This document shows positions 61,051-64,000 of a stretch of 64,000 nucleotides of DNA, in pieces (the first letter of the stretch is position 1; the number at the start of each line of letters is the position of its first letter). This stretch comes from Chloroflexota bacterium (lineage in GTDB: Bacteria; Chloroflexota; Anaerolineae; Anaerolineales; Anaerolineaceae). The translations under genes and the position numbers were made by a program. Below the pieces are notes generated by a model. That model had not been told where the DNA came from. It made no database searches and was given only the letters and a program-made list of their open reading frames with translations. The stretch covers positions 62,001 to 126,000 of the forward strand of contig JAKAFP010000005.1 of the NCBI GenBank assembly GCA_021825925.1, given 5' to 3'.

Positions 61051-61677
61051 ATGACCCAAAAAGATCATTCACAGCCAGCTGATCTGCTGGCAAACGAAAA
61101 ACAAGCTGTTGCTCATCTAAAACGAGGGAATCTTTCGGGATTGACCGTGCTGGTGCAGACACATCAGGTCAAGGCGGTGCATGCTGCTTTGCTGATCGTC
61201 CGCGACCAGGGTACTGCAGAAGAGATCGTGCAGGAGGCGTTTGTTCAAGCTGTTCGAAAAATAGACCAGTTTGATGATCGCCGTCCGTTTGGACCGTGGT
61301 TCATCCGCAGCGTGATCCATGCGGCACTCAAGACCGCAGAAAAACAGAAAAGGATGCAGGCGCTTGAAGAACCGCAGGAGGGCGCGCGTATAGCAGAATG
61401 GTTGATTGACCCGTCGCTTGCGCCGCAGGATGTGGTTGAAAACGCCGAGTTTCGTGAAGAAATATGGCAGGCACTGGCCAGGTTAACCCCCAATCAGCGC
61501 GCCGCGGTGGTGATGCGCTATTTTTTGGACGAGAGTGAAAGTGATATGGTTCGTCAACTCAACCGTCCACTCACCACCATCAAGTGGTGGCTGCATTCTG
61601 CCAGAGAGAAACTTAAGGTGAACCTGCGTCCGCTGCAAGAAAGTGAATCTGAAAGTCAGGAGGTTGATCATGAATAG
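61051..61677 (+). CDS. ECF-type RNA polymerase sigma factor
   Basis: The protein has 208 residues. Region 2 includes GTAEEIVQEAFVQAVRKIDQFDDRRPFGPWFIRSVIH, and region 4 includes ALARLTPNQRAAVVMRYFLDESESDMVRQLNRPLTTIKWWLHSAREKL. The linker between them is long. Such factors direct RNA polymerase to stress or envelope promoters. The gene overlaps the next, which encodes a membrane protein, as in sigma/anti-sigma pairs. Confidence 0.92.
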   Translation: MTQKDHSQPADLLANEKQAVAHLKRGNLSGLTVLVQTHQVKAVHAALLIVRDQGTAEEIVQEAFVQAVRKIDQFDDRRPFGPWFIRSVIHAALKTAEKQKRMQALEEPQEGARIAEWLIDPSLAPQDVVENAEFREEIWQALARLTPNQRAAVVMRYFLDESESDMVRQLNRPLTTIKWWLHSAREKLKVNLRPLQESESESQEVDHE

Positions 61678-63103
61678 AGATCAAATGCATTCTGTGTTAC
61701 ACAACCTGACTGAAGAAAAGGCGCCAGCCTCGCAGATCAACCTGCTGTCAGTCGTACAATCCCGCCTTCAGATGAGCCATTCGATTCATTCGAAAGGGAT
61801 CATCATGAACAAACAAGAGAATTCAAACTCACGAAAGTTGAAACCAGCTTTCATCGTAATTGCAATTGTCATGATCGCTGCCATCTTTTTCAGCCTGCCA
61901 GAAGGACGCACCCTGGCGCAGGAGATCGTGCATTTCTTTACCCGCGGCGAGACCAACCTCATGCCCGGCCCGACTGCGACACCGGTCAAATGGGTGGAAC
62001 AAACCCCCGGTGTGGCTGGCCCCACGTTCACACCGCAGCCGTCAAATATCACAGTAGCGGCTTTTGAAGTTCCATGTGGCAGTTATCAGGAACCACATTG
62101 TTCAATTGATGAGATCCGCAAGCTCGTCAATTACCCGATCTATGCATTAGCTAAGTTACCTGGTGATATGTATTACTCTGGTGCTACCGGTGGACCGGAT
62201 TTTGTGAATATCTCTTATAAATCACCCAACCAATCAGGATATCTGGATATCAGGGAAGAACCCTATACAGGTGCTGATGACCAAATCAACTGGCAGCTGG
62301 GTGCAGATGCTGATATTGAGGCAGTTCAGATTGGTACTGTTTCGGGTGAGTACGTGAAAGGTTCCTATGACGGCACCTATGATACGCCGACATGGAATTC
62401 AGATTTGGATCTTCAACAACTTCGTTGGGTGAAAAATGGTATTTTATTTACCATTTATATGACTGGTACAAATCCACCCATGGATAGTGAAAGTCTGGCC
62501 GCCCTGGCTGAAACTTTGACGGATGGCCCGGTGGGTGAGAGCGGAATACCCGTGGTGGAATCCCCCACGCCCACGGCCGAACCTTTTGATATCCATTCTG
62601 CTTATCCGTTGTCGCTTGATGAAGCAGAGGTTCTGGCTGGTTTCAAGCTTATATCACCTGCGATACTGCCACAGCCACTAATCTTTGTCGGTGGCCAATA
62701 CGATGAAACAAAAAAAGAAGTCACCATCTTGTATAAATATGAGGTACCTGAAATGCCTGATATTATGGATGGGGTCTTGATCAAAGAACAACTTATCCCT
62801 AAAAACGGCAAATGTGACTTGTGCTCATTTACCCGCGGCAAATTTGTTTATGGTTCCACGGAAGAGGTGGTTTCAGAAGACGCAGTGATTGAGACCGTCC
62901 AAATCGGCAACGTCACCGGGCAATACCTGGAAGGCATCGGCTGGGTCAACGCGACCAATGACATTTCCGGCTGGGCATGGGAATCTGATCCCTATCGCAA
63001 GAGACTGCGATTTGAGGTGAACGGTCTGGCTGTTGAGGTATGGTCCGACTCCTATGGACTAACCAAAGCAGACTTGATTGCCATAGCAGAGAATCTGAAG
63101 TAA
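61670..63103 (+). CDS. Probable anti-sigma factor with duplicated extracellular domain
   Basis: The protein has 477 residues from the ATG at 61670, which follows AGGAGG inside the end of the sigma gene. A cytosolic N-terminus (about 1-58) precedes a membrane helix (about 61-78). Outside come a Thr/Pro linker and two related domains (about 115-290 and 310-477), each ending in a similar pattern (RWVKNGILFTIYM..LAALAETL and RFEVNGLAVEVWS..LIAIAENL). The overlap and layout point to a membrane anti-sigma factor that releases the sigma factor on an outside signal. The N-terminal zinc motif of ZAS proteins is absent. Confidence 0.78.
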   Translation: MNRDQMHSVLHNLTEEKAPASQINLLSVVQSRLQMSHSIHSKGIIMNKQENSNSRKLKPAFIVIAIVMIAAIFFSLPEGRTLAQEIVHFFTRGETNLMPGPTATPVKWVEQTPGVAGPTFTPQPSNITVAAFEVPCGSYQEPHCSIDEIRKLVNYPIYALAKLPGDMYYSGATGGPDFVNISYKSPNQSGYLDIREEPYTGADDQINWQLGADADIEAVQIGTVSGEYVKGSYDGTYDTPTWNSDLDLQQLRWVKNGILFTIYMTGTNPPMDSESLAALAETLTDGPVGESGIPVVESPTPTAEPFDIHSAYPLSLDEAEVLAGFKLISPAILPQPLIFVGGQYDETKKEVTILYKYEVPEMPDIMDGVLIKEQLIPKNGKCDLCSFTRGKFVYGSTEEVVSEDAVIETVQIGNVTGQYLEGIGWVNATNDISGWAWESDPYRKRLRFEVNGLAVEVWSDSYGLTKADLIAIAENLK

Positions 63104-63125
63104 AGGTGGATAATTACTAAGATCG

Positions 63126-63155
63126 AGCCCCCGCGTATTACAAACCGCGGGGGCT
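63126..63155 (+). terminator. Terminator after the sigma/anti-sigma operon
   Basis: AGCCCCCGCG (63126-63135) and CGCGGGGGCT (63146-63155) are perfect 10-base arms around a 10-base loop. The T-run is weak. Confidence 0.7.
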
Positions 63156-63207
63156 ACTCAAATGCCATCTGGTATAATTTTCTGACCACCCCATATGAGG
63201 AGACCCA

Positions 63208-63453
63208 ATGAAAGACGAAATCATTCAAAAAACCGGCGCGTATATCGCCGCAACCATTCTCAAACAGCCCAACCGCGTGATCAAGACCGACCAACCCCTC
63301 ATCTCGAGCGGATTGATAGACTCTTTCAGTTTGGTGGACCTGGCGTTGTTTGTAGAAGATACCTTCAACGTCCATTTGGATGATTCTGAACTTAACAAGG
63401 ATGTCTTCGATACTCTCGATCAACTGGCCGATCTGGTCGCCTCCCGCGCATAA
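63208..63453 (+). CDS. Acyl carrier protein (DltC/PP-binding type)
   Basis: The protein has 81 residues and the PP-binding pattern. The Ser of SGLIDSFSLVDLALF is the phosphopantetheine attachment site, preceded by IKTDQPLISSG and followed by an acidic helix (FNVHLDDSEL). GAGGAGA precedes the ATG. It lies two bases before an AMP-dependent ligase gene, so that ligase probably loads it with an acyl or aminoacyl group, as DltA loads DltC. The acyl group is unknown. Confidence 0.9.
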   Translation: MKDEIIQKTGAYIAATILKQPNRVIKTDQPLISSGLIDSFSLVDLALFVEDTFNVHLDDSELNKDVFDTLDQLADLVASRA

Positions 63454-63455
63454 AA

Positions 63456-64000
63456 ATGGCCACTTTTTCAGAACTGCTGCTCGCTTCTTATTGCGACTGC
63501 CCTGATAAGGTCTCGCTGACCGTGCTGCTGGCCGGCCGCGAAGACCAACCCGTGACCTACCGCCAATTGGTGGAGGGTGCCGCAGTATGGGCTAACACTT
63601 ATGAGCAGCAAGGCGTTCAACCCGGCGAGGTGGTAATTCTGATCCTTCAGCATGGGCTGGAATTGATCTTCGCTTACTGGGGAGCCATTCTGCACGGGGC
63701 CATCCCCTCCATCATGCCATTCCTGACCGAAAAACTGCAGCCTGACCGCTACCGCGCGGATCTTTCGGCACTGGTGGGCATCACCCGGCCGGAATGCATT
63801 GTCACCTACCGCGAGTTTGAAGTCGAAGTGCGCGCTGCCCTGCCTGAGAATTCTTCCGTGCGCAGGTTGATCGTCTCAGATGAACTCGTGCAACCCGCAA
63901 GCCTTGAGGTTCGATCTTTCAAAGGACTGCAAAGAGCAGAGTCGGATATTGTTCTTTTGCAGCATTCCTCAGGCACCACCGGCCTGCAAAAGGGCGTGGC
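63456..64000 (+). CDS. AMP-dependent synthetase/ligase, 3' end outside window
   Basis: The first 181 codons of an ANL-family enzyme are visible; the frame is open to the window end. An N-terminal DVTYRQL-like start (PVTYRQLVEGAAVWA) is followed by VVILILQHGLELIFAYWGAILHGAIP. The AMP-binding P-loop HSSGTTGLQKGV lies at the edge. Such enzymes activate an acid as its adenylate and pass it to a thiol, here probably the phosphopantetheine of the adjacent carrier protein. The missing C-terminal part holds the substrate pocket, so its substrate cannot be judged. Confidence 0.9.
   Translation, partial: MATFSELLLASYCDCPDKVSLTVLLAGREDQPVTYRQLVEGAAVWANTYEQQGVQPGEVVILILQHGLELIFAYWGAILHGAIPSIMPFLTEKLQPDRYRADLSALVGITRPECIVTYREFEVEVRAALPENSSVRRLIVSDELVQPASLEVRSFKGLQRAESDIVLLQHSSGTTGLQKGV

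Noticed and set aside
1..64000. tRNA, rRNA and known riboswitches
   Set aside because: I looked for tRNA T-loop (GTTCGAATCC-like) patterns, rRNA stretches and common riboswitch cores in the spacers and saw none; a covariance-model search would be needed to be certain.

Overview
The window looks like a chromosomal segment of an anaerobic member of the Chloroflexota, most likely Anaerolineae. This is an inference from gene content, not from a marker gene. The clues are Thr/Pro-rich lipoprotein linkers (TPTFTPT type), two tungsten/molybdenum aldehyde:ferredoxin oxidoreductases with a multi-cluster ferredoxin, COG4586/4587/3694-type ABC exporters, a fused-ATPase ECF transporter, no outer-membrane genes, and many short GC-rich palindromic repeats between genes. 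I saw no rRNA, tRNA or CRISPR array.

Layout. 1-3.4 kb: a truncated histidine kinase and two response regulators (REC-HDOD and REC plus a degenerate HD-GYP). 3.4-7.7 kb: a lipoprotein, a YhiN-like flavoprotein, a TM2 protein and a TIGR04141/DUF6119 protein. 7.7-13.8 kb: a tandem-MerR regulator, a UvrA2-like ATPase and a three-gene ABC-2 exporter. 14.1-21.3 kb: an alpha-1,6-glucan (isomalto-oligosaccharide/dextran) uptake and breakdown operon with LacI, a binding protein, two permeases, GH66 and GH15. Two LacI-type operators and a consensus promoter are visible. 21.3-30.7 kb: two AOR modules (MoaD-AOR1 facing left; MarR-AOR2-ferredoxin-DUF362-membrane protein facing right) around a palindrome-rich spacer, then a tocopherol-cyclase-like gene. 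30.9-34.6 kb: a MazEF-like pair, a lipoprotein, and a microprotein-MBOAT-SGNH envelope acylation cassette. 34.7-37.2 kb: a polar amino-acid ABC transporter. 37.2-44.1 kb: a DUF1003-like protein, DUF485 plus an acetate-type symporter, and a 1231-residue PHP-Cache-PAS-CBS-DUF294 fusion. 44.2-48.6 kb: SAM hydrolase and an ECF transporter (A, S, T). 48.6-57.2 kb: secreted or membrane-anchored surface proteins, including a five-zinc-ribbon/Ig/phospholipase-A2 protein. 57.2-60.8 kb: an AT-rich Fic gene that appears inserted next to a RecB/Cas4-like nuclease gene, then an alpha/beta hydrolase. 61-63.1 kb: an ECF sigma factor and its anti-sigma partner. 63.2-64 kb: an acyl carrier protein and the start of an AMP-dependent ligase.

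Most notable points. (1) A 39-residue microprotein ending in W-I-Y-Q-G-F lies directly before the MBOAT gene and resembles DltX. With the SGNH gene, and the ACP-ligase pair at the right edge, it suggests a Dlt-like envelope acylation system split over two loci. (2) The 1231-residue fusion joins a PHP phosphoesterase, an extracytoplasmic Cache sensor and a CBS/nucleotidyltransferase output next to a carboxylate symporter. (3) A copy of the palindromic repeat family sits in frame inside the MBOAT gene and encodes part of a loop. (4) Five palindromes crowd the spacer between the AOR modules, one of them a perfect 36-bp palindrome.
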